From contig CM060709.1 in NCBI GenBank assembly GCA_030686995.1, positions 20,737,360 through 20,801,359 of the forward strand: a stretch of DNA of 64,000 nt. Direction: 5' to 3'. A model generated the notes under the pieces. It had not been told where the DNA came from. It did not search any database and worked only from the letters and a program-made list of their open reading frames with translations. Below, in pieces: positions 46,850 to 58,354 of the stretch. How positions within the stretch are numbered: position 1 is the stretch's first letter; each line of letters opens with the position of its first letter. The DNA is from Artemisia argyi. Lineage: Eukaryota > Streptophyta > Magnoliopsida > Asterales > Asteraceae. Position numbers and translations under genes: made by a program.

Positions 46850-46941
46850 TTAAAGGTTAATTTTGGATTTTAAAATAAAATTAATCCTTACCCAATATGT
46901 GAATAATTCAAAAGAAAATAGTCATAATACATTTCTTTGCC

Positions 46942-47400
46942 ATGCTAAATCCTTCTACTAAATCATCTTACAAAATTGCCTACCCACAAGATCCCGCCAA
47001 GTAACAGAATTAGTAGAGTAACATTGTAGTACTAGAGTAGTTGGTGTAACTTAGATTATTTAATGTCACTTACTTTCTTAATTTCACCGAAAGTCACAAA
47101 TAATTAAGCTTGTTCAATTGTTTTAATTCATCCACTCACTGAAACAAACTAAAGTAACTCGCAATCTTTTTGGAAATAGTACGCATTTAGAAACGTGTGG
47201 ACTAAAAATTCATTTTCCAAGTTATGCTTTGCTATTAAATCCTACTAAATTATCCAACAAGTCATTTTACACACACAATAATATTAAATAGTTTTTTGCC
47301 ACTCATCCTTTTTCTACATCAAAACCGTCAATTCTGTCACTTGGCAAGATCTTGTGAATAGGCAGTTTTGTAGAATAATTTAGTTGGAGGATTTAGCATT
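46942..47400. repeat. Foldback repeat of about 460 bp
   Basis: The arm at 46942-47011 (ATGCTAAATCC, then CACAAGATC, then CAAGTAACAGAATT) is the imperfect reverse complement of 47330-47400, about 70 bp each with a spacer of about 320 bp. This is MITE-like structure without an assigned superfamily. Confidence 0.75.
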
Positions 47401-47496
47401 TTTGTAACCTCTAATATGCACCAAAAGGAAATAATTGACACATTTCAAAATTTTATTGAGAACTTCATTGTATGTAGTAGATAGTTATACTTTAAG

Positions 47497-48280
47497 TATA
47501 CTAGACGAGTACCCGTGCATAGCAACGAGATTTTATAACGATAGATAGTTTATTGATAAAAAAATGTTTATAGGTTATAAACGAAAAATAATAAAAGTTT
47601 GAAGATTTGAGAATTAAACATAATGTTTTGAAACCCGGTTCGACCCGGGTGGTTCAACTGGTTGAACCGTTCCGGTCGAAAACGGGTTTGAAGCGTCCCG
47701 GGTCAACGCGGTTTGTGTTTTAATTGGTTGTATTTAATTTGGTAGATATGTTTTTAATTGGTTGTACAATGTGAATAAATCATTGTACTTTTAAGTAATG
47801 GATAATGTTTTGAAACCCGATTCGACCCGGGTGGTTCAACCGGTTGAACCGTTCCGGTAAAAAAATGCGTCGATTTAAACCGGGTCAACTTGCTAGGTTA
47901 GGTCGAAAACGGGTCAAATTAAACTGGGTCAACCCGCCGGGTTTGAAGCGTCCCGGGTCAACCCGATTTGTGTTTGAATTGGTTATATTTAAACCGGGTC
48001 AACTTGCTAGGTTTGGTCAAAAACGGGTCAAATTAAACTGGGTCAACCTGCCGGGTTTGAAGCGTCCCGGGTCAACCCGATTTGTGTTTGAATTGGTTGT
48101 ATTTAATTTGGTAGATATTGTTTAATTTGGTTGTACAGTGTGAATAAATAATTGTACTTTTAAGTATTGGGGTGTTTTAATAAGAGTATTAATTACATTT
48201 CACTTTCTCTCTCATTTGACCATTGTTGAAAACTCAACATTTCACTTTTGACCATTTTTCTATTATAGATAGTATAGATT
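47497..48280 (+). repeat. Dispersed repeat, copy 1 (CTAGACGAGTACCCGTGC type)
   Basis: Begins TATACTAGACGAGTACCCGT and ends TTATAGATAGTATAGATT. The core holds tandemly repeated GC-rich words, CCGGGTCAAC, GGTTCAACCGGTTGAACC (palindromic) and TTTGAAGCGTCCCGGGTC. Internal duplications occur: the 126-bp block at about 47872-47997 is repeated at 47991-48116. The second copy lies at 53453. The ends are TC/CTAG-free, so I do not call it a Helitron, though the CCCGTGC start is reminiscent of such elements. Confidence 0.8.
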
Positions 48281-48354
48281 GTTGTGTCTTAATAAAATTT
48301 TAAAGTGTGTTAATTACTTCACTTCAACAAAACAGGTGAAACTTGAAGGACTTA

Positions 48355-48735
48355 GGACCCGTTTGGTTGGTGTGTTTTGGATATGGATTGGGGTTGGCAG
48401 TGAAATTCACTGTTTGGTATGTAACGTTGGTTTCATATTTAAGATTGAGTCTCAAATATATATTTGGTCATATGTAAAACCTCTTGAGGTAGCTAAGATT
48501 TAAGAAATATGTGAGGCTATATGTCTTTTTCTTTTCATCTCTCATTTTACTTTAAAAAATAATTATTTATAATGAAAATTATAATAATTCATATTATCTT
48601 AATATATTTTATATTTATATAATAATATATTTTTCTCTCTTAATTTAATTTAGTCAAATCTAACTCTAAATCTAAATCTTAATCCAAAAACAAATTTACA
48701 TCCAAAATTCCAAATTCTAATCACCTACATATAGG
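48355..48735. repeat. Possible MITE related to the Tourist-like element
   Basis: The left end TTAGGACCCGTTTGGTTGG resembles MITE termini, and the right end ATATAGGGCC is the only candidate partner. The interior is AT-rich. TIR agreement is short and no TSD is certain. Confidence 0.35.
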
Positions 48736-48739
48736 GCCA

Positions 48740-48872
48740 TCCTGTTGATTTGTGTGGTCCGGTGCGAAATCACAAATGAGACCTTCATAAATCACGAAAA
48801 GTTAATTATTATAGATAATAAAAAGTTATATGACATTACACAAAACATTAAAAAAAGTCAAATTCTATGCTA

Positions 48873-48916
<44 letters not shown>

Positions 48917-49750
48917 AATATTTAAAGTGTTACTAAAGCACAAATACAACTTTACTCTACAATATATACTAAATTGGGTGCCCCTTAAAAAAGAGGGCTC
49001 GGTAAGGTTGCACCACTTGCATACTCTAATCGCCGCAACTTCCTACATAGTACATACCAAACGAATTAATTAAATCTGATTGCTTTTTGTTGTGTCATTG
49101 TGTGTAAATTTCTTTGACCCAGGATAAAGTGATAAACATACAATCTTTTTCCTTAAAAGTCAGCAAACAAACAAAAGCACGTACAAACAAAACAACTATT
49201 CTTATATCAAGCTATAATGCTATATGACTAAAGAAGGAATACATATAGAAGAAGTGACGGACTTGGTACTAGAGGTCATTAGGAGTATTTTACCGGATTA
49301 AAGAAGATTTGTAATTTAAATTTTTTGAGACCAAGTTAGTTTCAAAATACCAATGCTTTTAACAAACTTTTACACTATGTGGGATAAATTAATGGGGTTC
49401 TCGTGCACTTTCGGAAACCCCTCAGTCCGTCCCTGCATAGAAGGGAAATTGGAGGACTCATGCATGTCCACGTTATTTGAGTAAAATTGAGTCTTTTTAG
49501 CTATGACGTATGTGGTAAAATCGGTATTTTCGTGATCATTTTTTTACCTTTCTCTAAGCTTCACAAGATGTATACCCAACAAGATTTAGGCCTGAGTCTG
49601 TAGTAAAAGCTTCGGACAACCTTGCCATTAGGCCACATTTGATATGATTTGACCAAAGAAAGAATGCTTACCCATAATCAGTTTTGTAGAGCCACGTAAA
49701 GCTCAAAGCTAATGACGATAATTTTTTATTTTTTATTTTATTTTATTTTA
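48740..49750. other. AT-rich spacer with A-tract
   Basis: Contains a pure A-tract of about 40 at 48874-48913 and no supported gene. A short open frame across the A-tract is an artefact of the homopolymer. Confidence 0.6.
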
Positions 49751-49755
49751 TTTTT

Positions 49756-50060
49756 CTATATCCACTCTCTTAAAATGATAATATTCCTAACTTCTAAGGT
49801 TGCATTTTCAAACCCATTTCCTCCCTTATTGACATCTTCGAAATTTAACATCTTACTTATTAGAAAAAGATCATAAGAGAATGTCCTTGTTTTTTGAGCA
49901 CTAATGACTCTCTTTGTACAAGCAAATCTACGTACACTCACTATCTATACGATCTCAAAATGATAATATTTTGAAGGTTGCGTATTCGAACTGATCAATT
50001 CCTCCCTTACCGACGTCTTCGAATATTTATGTTTTATTAGAAAAATATAAGACTAGCCTT
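49756..50060. repeat. Diverged direct duplication
   Basis: AAAATGATAATATT, followed by AAGGTTGC, CCTCCCTTA and TCTTCGAA, occurs in the same order at 49774-49845 and 49957-50027. Unit about 180 bp. No element type recognised. Confidence 0.65.
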
Positions 50061-51038
50061 CCTTTTTGAACATTCTGTAATTAGTGCATGCAACACAAAA
50101 AGCCAGAATTTCAGAACACAAATATGACTTTGTGATAATTTTATTTAATGGTTATTGCTTGCCAAATGTAGGCTTGAGGATAATACATGCCAATGATGTT
50201 AACCTTTAAACCAATCAATCAACTCAAGATTTCATTTTGATCATCTTCTTATACGTTGTGTTCTTCTTTTTGAAACTTGTTAAGCCTTTTCAATTCCACT
50301 AATAATAAAACCCTAATTATATAATAAGAAAATGCTGAAAAGTAAATTACATGTCATGTCATAAATAAAATAGACTAAGTCGAGTAGAAAAAAAAATCAA
50401 TAAGATACATTGATGGTAGTATGGACACCCAAATCACAAGTGTATTCGACATCGGGTTTGACCCGAATTTTTAAAATACATTAATTTTAATAATCAGATA
50501 GCTTGTTAGGATAAAAAATTTACAATACTTTTAGAGCTTATGAGATCCGGTGTTATAGCTTTTAACTTAGATATGTTTGTCATGGTAGTCAAATCTTCAA
50601 CCCTTGTTATCTCAGCCGACTAGATGGAATAAGATCGTTCCATCAAAAATTAACATTAATACTTGGAGGGTCATGCATTCTAGATTGCCAACCGGGTGGA
50701 ACTTTGACAAAAAAAAGGGGGGGGGGGGGGGGGGGATTTAGATTCTGTTAGATCTCCCATATGTGATGAAGACATTGAAAAAGAAGTGTCTGTATTCGTA
50801 CATTGCAAGATAGCGGTTGACATATTGAAAAATGTCCTTAATTTGTGACATATTATAAATTCTAGCTCAATTTCACAACCTTCATCATGTGATTCATATG
50901 GCGGACCATGCAACGATTGTAGCCAAGCACTCAATATTTTTTGAAGCCGTTGTCCAAACTACTATTTGGTACCGTTGGAAATTAGAATGAGGTGACTTTC
51001 TCAATGAATATGCCAAGCAAAAGATCTCTTTTGTGACA
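50061..51038. other. Spacer with G-tract
   Basis: No supported gene. It contains A7-G19 at about 50710-50735. Sequence near 50285-50345 (CCCTAATTATATAATA followed by ATGCTGAAAAGTAAA) recurs at 51940-51975 and 52025-52066. Confidence 0.55.
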
Positions 51039-51041
51039 TTA

Positions 51042-51355
51042 GACTGATGCTAATGGCAACACCATTTTCACAAAAGCAACCCAACCATCTCAGCGGTACC
51101 TCAGTTTTCTCTCTTACAACTTCACCCCAACCATAAATACCTAGTGGTGACCACAAAAACAACCCCATAACATTTCCACAAAAGCAACCCCAACTATTAA
51201 AAAAATGGCGTCCATGGTGCAATTGTTTCGGTTGGTGTGGCAACCACTTTTTTACAATTGTTGCAAAGCAACGCATCGCTAAAGGAATTGCTAGTGGGGG
51301 AGGCGCGTTGTTTTTCTTGGTTATGGTCACCATCCAACGCCCATTAGCATTAGTC
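51042..51355. mobile_element. Tourist-like MITE, TSD TTA
   Basis: A 314-bp element with TIRs GACTGATGCTAATGG (left) and GACTAATGCTAATGG (right, reverse complement), one mismatch, flanked by TTA (51039-51041 and 51356-51358). The interior contains CAAAAGCAACCC twice (51074 and 51180) and no gene. Confidence 0.88.
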
Positions 51356-51359
51356 TTAA

Positions 51360-53452
51360 GCTTTTGTCTTACACTTGGGTTTCTAGTAGAGGTAGGAAAT
51401 CGTGTTTAAATTGGATTGATTAGTAGTTTAATAACCTATATAACACTCATTCCTCCCCTCGTATTCTTTCTTAGCGTCTTGCTAGTTTTCTAATTCAATT
51501 GCTGTTGAAAAAATAATAATTATAAAATGAAATAAATAAGACGAACAAATTAATTCATTCAAAAACCCACAAACGTACTTGTATAAATAATATAAGCTCA
51601 TCATAAAATGCACTCAAAAAGTATCTATTTTAAGAGCTTGTGGGAGATTAAATTATAATATAAGCTCATCATAAAACAAAACATGTAGGTTGTATGAGCA
51701 TATTTCATATGCTCAAGCTCTCATAAACTTCTACAAGTTGTACGTCAAACGTATTCACCAAGAGTTTTTAAAAAGTATAAGTTTGTAAGAAAGAAGTTCA
51801 ATGTATATTAAAGCTTCTTTGAAAATAATTAAAAACTTCAACTATGTATAAATTTTACAAGCTTTGGCTCTGGGTATGGCAAGTTTCTTCGAACATCTTT
51901 TTTAGAACTTGTTATGCTCCTTTAACTCCATTAACAATAAACCCTAATTATATAATACAAAGATGGCAAGTTTGATCAAACATCTTTTTTAGAAATTGTT
52001 GTGCTCCTTTAACTCCATTAACAATAAACCCTAATTATATAATACAGAGATGCTGAAAAGTAAACTATATGTCATATCCATCGATAAGATACATTGCAAG
52101 TAGATATCGATAATTATAAGATACATTGCGAGTAGATATGGATAATTATGGGTGCGTTTTCCGTCAAGTTTATAAGAACTTAAGTCTTTAAAGTAAGCTA
52201 ATTGTGAATGCGAGATTCGTTAAGAAGAATAGCTTGCGGTATGTTTGGCGAAATTAGTTGGAGTTGTATCTTGTAGTTAAAGGTGAAGTAGAAGTCAAGT
52301 GAAGGATATTTGATAGCATTAGATAACATTTTTTTGTTGTCAAAATCTCACGATTATTGCTCATTTTTATAGCATACATATGATATTTGGTACTGAATTT
52401 TTATAAATTTGCATTTTAGTATTAATCTTGAGCTGTGGAGCAATGGTTGTGGAAAAGAATGTAAAAAAAAAAAAAAAAAAACTTGGGTCGGTGGAAAACC
52501 AATCGTCAAAGTTCTCAGTTTCCATTGTACTATGTCTTAACCTTCGTAAAGTAGGAAATATAGAGTAGCCAGAAATATCATAATTAGAGTTTAAGATGAA
52601 TTTTTTAAGGTAGCCAAAAATATCGTAATTAGAGTTTAAGATGATGTTTATATGTAGGAAGTGTTTAAGAGGAATAGGTTGAAGTAGCAATGTAGAGAAT
52701 TTATACGGAAGAAAATACAACTAGATATTGATGATGAAATTGAAATGGGCAAATGATATTAAAAGGTATTATACTATTAAGTTTTATTTGAAAGGTAAAC
52801 AACTGTCTTTTTAGCATTCTCTCTTATACGCATTCGTAATATACTCCCAACTTATTCATAGACTTTATCAGAAACAACCCGTTCTGTTGAACCATTCGTA
52901 GTCAACTCGTAGGCCGTCGTAGTATAAAAATCGTTGGCGAAAACGGGTCATGTTTGTTCGTCACGTGACCCTCACTTCACAACTGGATCACATCATCTTT
53001 TATTTTGTTCTGGTCGAAATTCGGTGTGCAGGAAAACGGATAAGACGGGTGTCTGCATGATCGAAACGAGATGACGGTGAAGACGATGTAATTTCCAGAA
53101 AGAATGAAGGTGTATGCGAGGATATATGGCCGATTATATGACGTTGAGGGTGTGGTAAGCTACTAAATAAAATGATAAATATGTGATAAATTGATATAGA
53201 TTGGGTGCAAAATGGAAAAACGGAAAAACGTGATTCAGTGTGTCCTAATTTTAGCAATATATCATAGAGTTGAGTCAAATTAGAAATAAGTGTCATCATT
53301 ACTCACAATTTTGAAAGTTTCTCTATAGTTACCAAGCGAAAAGTAAATACAGCTAAAATTTAGAAAACAAACTACAATGATGAAAGTTTTAATTTTCTAC
53401 AAATTGGTTTATATATTTGCGGACTTATTTTTCATCAATCATATCAATCTGA
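51360..53452. other. Spacer with small direct repeats
   Basis: No supported gene. Direct duplications are seen at 51895-52066 (CTCCTTTAACTCCATTAACA twice) and 52565-52650 (ATAATTAGAGTTTAAGATGA-type unit twice, the second differing slightly). It also holds an A-tract at 52463-52480. Confidence 0.55.
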
Positions 53453-53925
53453 TACTAGACGAGTACTCGTGAATATCAACAGAATTTTAGAGCGACAGAT
53501 AATTTTAGTGATAAAAAATAGTTTATATGTTATAAATGAAAAATAATAAATGTCTGAGGATTTGGAGATTAAACATAATGTTTTGAAACCCGGTTCGACC
53601 CATATGGTTCAACCAGTTGAACCTTTTGGTCGAAACACGGGTCAATTTAAACAGGGTCAACCCGACGAGTTTGGTAAAAAAAATAGGTCAAATTAAACCG
53701 AGTCAACCCGCCGGGTTTGAAGCGTTCAGGGTCAACCCGGTTTTCGATGTGTATTAATAGTTTTCTTTTGAAACATATGTTTCAACATTTCCTTTTTTTA
53801 GTTAACATTTCCTTTATTGTGATGTTTTAAATTTTTTCTTACCTAATATAAATTTTTCAACATTTCATATATTGACTTTTTCACATTGACCATTTTGCTT
53901 TTATATATAGTATATATAGATAAAG
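53453..53925 (+). repeat. Dispersed repeat, copy 2 (CTAGACGAGTACCCGTGC type)
   Basis: Shorter relative of 47497-48280. It has the start TACTAGACGAGTACTCGTG, then AACATAATGTTTTGAAACCC, GGTTCGACCC, and CCGCCGGGTTTGAAGCG, and ends TTATATATAGTATATATAG. It lacks the internal duplications of copy 1. Confidence 0.78.
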
Positions 53926-54213
53926 AGAAAATACATTTGCTTAAACATCAAAAATTTAAAAATTGAGTATGTGCATTAGTCAAACCACAATTATCAAAAT
54001 TTTCATCATCATATGGGCTTTAATCAAATTAGATAGGTTTCTTTATTGTTATATATAAATATGACGTGTCATTTTTATGCTAGGTTAGGTTTTATTCTTT
54101 GTAGTAGTATTTGTTTAGCCTTATTGGGCTGAGTTGAGGAACTCACCCTTAACCATTGTACTTAACTGTTTTTATGGAGTAATATATTTTACCGGAGGAA
54201 CCCTTTACAAAAT

Positions 54214-54259
<46 letters not shown>

Positions 54260-54360
54260 AACTCTTACCTGTAAAAAGAATGCAATCTATTAAATATATA
54301 AATAGTTTAATATAATTTAAACCAATAATTTTCTTTAATTTTACTTACTCACTTGTATAT

Positions 54361-54611
54361 AAGGGTGAGCAAACGGACCGGATGGACCGGACTGACCGAC
54401 AAAACCGACCGGACCAAGACCGGACCGACCACATTCGGTCCGGTCTCAGTCTAAGGATTTTCGAAATTTCAGTCTCGGTCCGGCTTAAAAACCAGATATT
54501 TAGCCTATTTGGACCGAGACCGGACCGACCATATTCGGTCCGGTCTCGGTCTAGGTTTTTTGCCAAATTCGGTCTCGGTCCGGTCCGGTTTTTGGACCAT
54601 GAGCACCCTAC
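54361..54611. mobile_element. Small hAT-like MITE rich in CGGTCCGGTC
   Basis: Ends AAGGGTGAGCA and TGAGCACCCTA are imperfect inverted repeats. The flanks TTGTATAT and CTGTATAT match in 7 of 8 bases, which suggests an 8-bp hAT-type duplication. The interior is dominated by GGACCGAGACCGGACCGACC-like words and their reverse complements, so the element can fold on itself and gives open frames on both strands. Confidence 0.65.
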
Positions 54612-54751
54612 CTGTATATACATAAAAAATTTGCACACATAAATTGACGCTACTATATATCATCTCCACTATTCGTTAGTAATCGTGTAGTGTTAATAAT
54701 GTTTTTATAGTTTTCATTTTAATTAAAATTCTATAGATCATTTTAGTACCA

Positions 54752-55325
54752 AACGTTTTTTACATACCAAGGGACTAATCTCCACCCTCCATCTTTATTT
54801 GATCTAATGGTGAGATCAATCCCAACAATTTAAAAAACCATTTTCATCATTTTTTCAAATATTAATATTTTCAAAACGTTAATCGTTAAGCGAAAAAAAT
54901 ATACCGTTACGACGAGCATTTAATTATTTTTCTATAAATATGCACTTTGATATGTTTTCGACAAATTTTTTATTCATTTTTTTCACGTTTTTTTTCGTGG
55001 CCGAAAAATCACGTGTGATATTACACTAATATCACATGTGATATTATATATCACATGTGATTTTTTCGGTTATAAAAAAAAAGTGAAAAAGCGATTTTTT
55101 TTTCTCGAAAGTATATCAAAGTGCCCGCCTATAGAAAGATAATTAAATGCTCGTCGTGATGGTGTAATTATTTTCGTTTAACAATTAACGGTCTAAGAGA
55201 TATTTAAATTATAAAAAATGCGTGAAATATTAAAATGCTTTTAGTCTAAACCATTGATTTCTTTTTAGATGGATAATGGAAATGGTCCTTTTAAATATAA
55301 GAAAAGTTTGATATGTAAAATAACT
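54752..55325. repeat. Long foldback repeat with palindromic centre
   Basis: About 570 bp whose two halves are imperfect reverse complements. CGAGCATTTAATTAT at about 54918 pairs with its counterpart at about 55139. GCACTTTGATAT pairs with ATATCAAAGTGC. The terminal TTTTACATA pairs with TATGTAAAA. The centre (55008-55062) carries three ATCACRTGTGAT palindromes. Structure is that of a large MITE; superfamily and TSD not resolved. Confidence 0.78.
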
Positions 55326-55329
55326 CTAC

Positions 55330-55985
55330 TCGAATTCTGTTAACTTTGATAGTTAGAAAGTAGTAAATACTCACACTATCAATTCTCTTATATTGACCAT
55401 TTAAATCACGATTTTTTACGTATGTGATGGGTATACCAAAATGTGTTGTTGCACTACTACACCAATTAATGGTACAATTTTGGCTGAAATTACCACAAAA
55501 TGGTTGTAGAAAATTTTCGACACAATCTGTCTTGTTGGGAGATACATTTGTTTGACGATATTGAAAGCGCTTTCGATCAATTACACTCACAATAATCATA
55601 TCATTACTAATACACAACCATCTTTGAGGCGCTATTAAAATGGTTAATATTTTTGCAAATAATTTTCCCTCTCGTCAACTGAATTGACTCTATATATTGA
55701 ATGGATTGTTTTACAAATAGATTGATGATTTCATAAAAACAAGAATCAATCATCACGATCGTATTCTTCTGGAATCTCTAAAAGTTCCATAACTCCACCA
55801 CACTAAAAGTAAGATTTTAAAATGTAAAAATGGTGAAAAGCGAATCACATGTCACGTCTGAGACTATCGTGGATGGATTAATGATCTTAACGATCAATGC
55901 TTAGTATGGACTTCCAAATTATATGATGGATATTCCAAAATGCTTTTGTATACTTTACTCTAAAATAATGTACACTAGTTACGTA
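55330..55985. other. Spacer
   Basis: No gene, RNA gene or clear repeat was recognised; AT-rich. Confidence 0.5.
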
Positions 55986-56209
55986 ACCAACTGACCTAGC
56001 TCAGTTGGCCACCAATGGTAATATTGGGGAGGTATCTTTGGAGAGGTCTCAGGTTCGAGTATTATCATGGACCTTCAGGGGCCAAAAAATAGAAGCAGGA
56101 GTGGGGTTTATCCCTTAAGGAGAAAAGTTCGATGCTTGCATACTGCTCAATTGGATGTCACTGTGGGCTCGAATCACTAACTACTAACTCGCCGTTAAAA
56201 AAAAAAAAA
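55986..56209 (+). mobile_element. tRNA-derived SINE
   Basis: Pol III promoter boxes: A-box TAGCTCAGTTGG (55997-56008) and B-box GGTTCGAGTAT (56052-56062). They are followed by a tRNA-unrelated body of about 130 bp and a terminal A13 tract (56197-56209). Size and layout fit plant SINEs. The target duplication is not clear. Confidence 0.83.
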
Positions 56210-57067
56210 TCATCATAACTTTTAGAGTAAATTCCAAAAGACATCATCGTGGTTTGCCAAATTTCACAATTTACATTTACGTAAAAGAAAGTTAAAGGAC
56301 ATTTACATCTCTCTATCAATAAACGTTAAACAATCTACATCTCTAAGGACAAATGGTACAAACTATTTTCTGTTATCTACTAATATGGTTCTAATATGAG
56401 AGGTATTTTCGTCTTTTTGCTTGTAACAAGAATGTATGTTGCACTTTACTAAATTATCATTAGTAATATTATGTTATTTTTCTTTTTCTGATCTTACTAA
56501 TTTGTTATTTTTCCAAAGTTTCTAAATATTTTATGTTTAATTTATTATTATTTTTTTTATTATTATTAATGTTATTTTTAAATTTTCATTTTCTATTATT
56601 ATCATTTATCTTTACTGTTAACAATAGTATCATTATTATTAAAACATGATCCCAACTTTTACAACTTAAACCTCTTTTTTCCATATTCTTCGAACCAAAA
56701 ACACACATCAACCTCCTTTTTAACAGCATCATCTTTATCCTACCAATTCATCAAAATAGATGATTTTGTTAACCGAAACTAGATCGCGGGCGTAAGCAAC
56801 TAAAACGGGTAAGTGCAAGTGTCCCGTTTGTAATTACGAGGTGACGTGTCATATAGCAACTGGTCTACTTTGGTTTAATAATACGGGACACATGGCGACA
56901 CATGGTTGGGAAGTATAAGTTACCACGGCAACCGGTCTATTTTTGGCTCAACAAAAAAATGAGTTAGCAGAGCAACTGGTATACTTTGGGAATTTTACAT
57001 AATAACAACAACAAAAACAACAACAATAACAACAATAATACTAATAATAATAATATGAAAATTAAAA

Positions 57068-57069
<2 letters not shown>
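56210..57069. other. Spacer
   Basis: AT-rich; contains AATAACAACAACAAAAACAA-type trinucleotide runs at 57000-57052. No supported gene. Confidence 0.5.
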
Positions 57070-57162
<93 letters not shown>

Positions 57163-57338
57163 ATCAAATAAAAAGAAAAATTAAAATAAGAAGGATAAGA
57201 AGAAACCATAACCACACATTTCAGATGCACCTATTAAAATAGATGCATCTCCCCTTGAAAATCTCTCTCTTATTTGAAATGTGTGGCTAGAATTTCTTCT
57301 TATTCTTCTTATTTTAGATTTTCTTCTTATTGGATCCC

Positions 57339-57423
<85 letters not shown>
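57070..57423. repeat. Two (TA)n tracts flanking a foldback MITE
   Basis: (TA)n at 57070-57160 (about 45 dinucleotides) and 57342-57423 (about 41). Between them, arms 57161-57224 and 57274-57337 are imperfect reverse complements (ends GGATC and GGATCC, with AAAATAAGAAG-ATAAGAAGAAA inside), about 64 bp each. The element apparently sits in a TA-rich target, which then expanded on both sides. Open frames here encode only Tyr-Ile repeats and are not genes. Confidence 0.85.
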
Positions 57424-57426
<3 letters not shown>

Positions 57427-57430
57427 TATC

Positions 57431-57842
57431 TTTATTTTCAGAACCCTGTTAAATGCGGGAACTGCGAGAACTCCAATTTTGCATTAGAAAACATGCATGT
57501 TCATATAAAACATGTATATTTTCTTACATACACCTTAATACACATACATGCATAACATGCATGTTCATATAAAAACTTGTTAAGTGCAATATATCAATGC
57601 AAAATATTTTTTGTTTTTAGAACCCTTTTAAGTGCGGGAACTGTGAGAACTCCAATTATGCATTAGAAAACATGCATGTTGATATAAAATAGGTATGTTT
57701 TCTTACATACACCTTAATACGCAGGCATGTGTATTAAAGTGTATGTAAGAAAACATACATGTTTTATATGAACACGCATGTTTTCTAATACATAATTGGA
57801 GTTCTTGCAGTTCCCGCACTTAACAGGGTTCTGAAAATAAAG
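57431..57842. repeat. Three-copy repeat in direct plus inverted order
   Basis: A unit of about 105 bp (AGAACCCTGTTAA, GCGGGAACTG, GAGAACTCCAATT, GAAAACATGCATGTT, TTTTCTTACATACACCTTA) occurs at about 57437-57540 (+), 57619-57716 (+) and 57726-57841 (-). The outer copies form inverted ends of a foldback-like element. Confidence 0.82.
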
Positions 57843-57849
57843 CCCCCAT

Positions 57850-58349
57850 ATATATATATACACACACATATATCTATACTCCTTTATAAAGCATTTAGGA
57901 CATTCTAAATAAGGAAGTCTTAAAATTCTTAAGCCCAAAAATATTTCTTATTAAAGAAAGCCATAAAAACTTAAATGTACTTTACTTGGTCAAAACTTAT
58001 AAGCTGTCATATTAATGAAATAAATGTGATTTTTAATAAGAAAAAAAAAAAAAAAAAAAAAGTCACCATATTAATACTTGTAACCGCTAAAAGTTAGCAA
58101 TTATCAATAATGGTTATTAAAAATGTGTAACCGCATCTAACATATAAATCTACAGCCATTTCATATCTCTTTCACACGTCTAAAATTTACAATAAGACTG
58201 GGTGTACTAATTGAGTCTCATTCGGTCGCAACAACAAATCACCAAAAGAATTTAAAACCCGCAACTCTCTTTTCTCTTCTCTAAACCACCTCTATAAACC
58301 ATCATCGACCGGGACCAACAAAATTCGCCACCTACTGTCGCAAGAAGAA
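57850..58349. other. Spacer
   Basis: Contains an A-tract at 58040-58061 and ordinary sequence. It ends in the C/A-rich stretch that is the target of the solo LTR. No gene supported. Confidence 0.5.
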
Positions 58350-58354
58350 CGAAA

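Noticed and set aside
54345..54642. Arg/Asp-rich open frames on both strands
   Set aside because: Produced by the CGGTCCGGTC words of the small MITE.
56964..57555. Open frames encoding long Tyr-Ile repeats
   Set aside because: Translation of (TA)n microsatellites.
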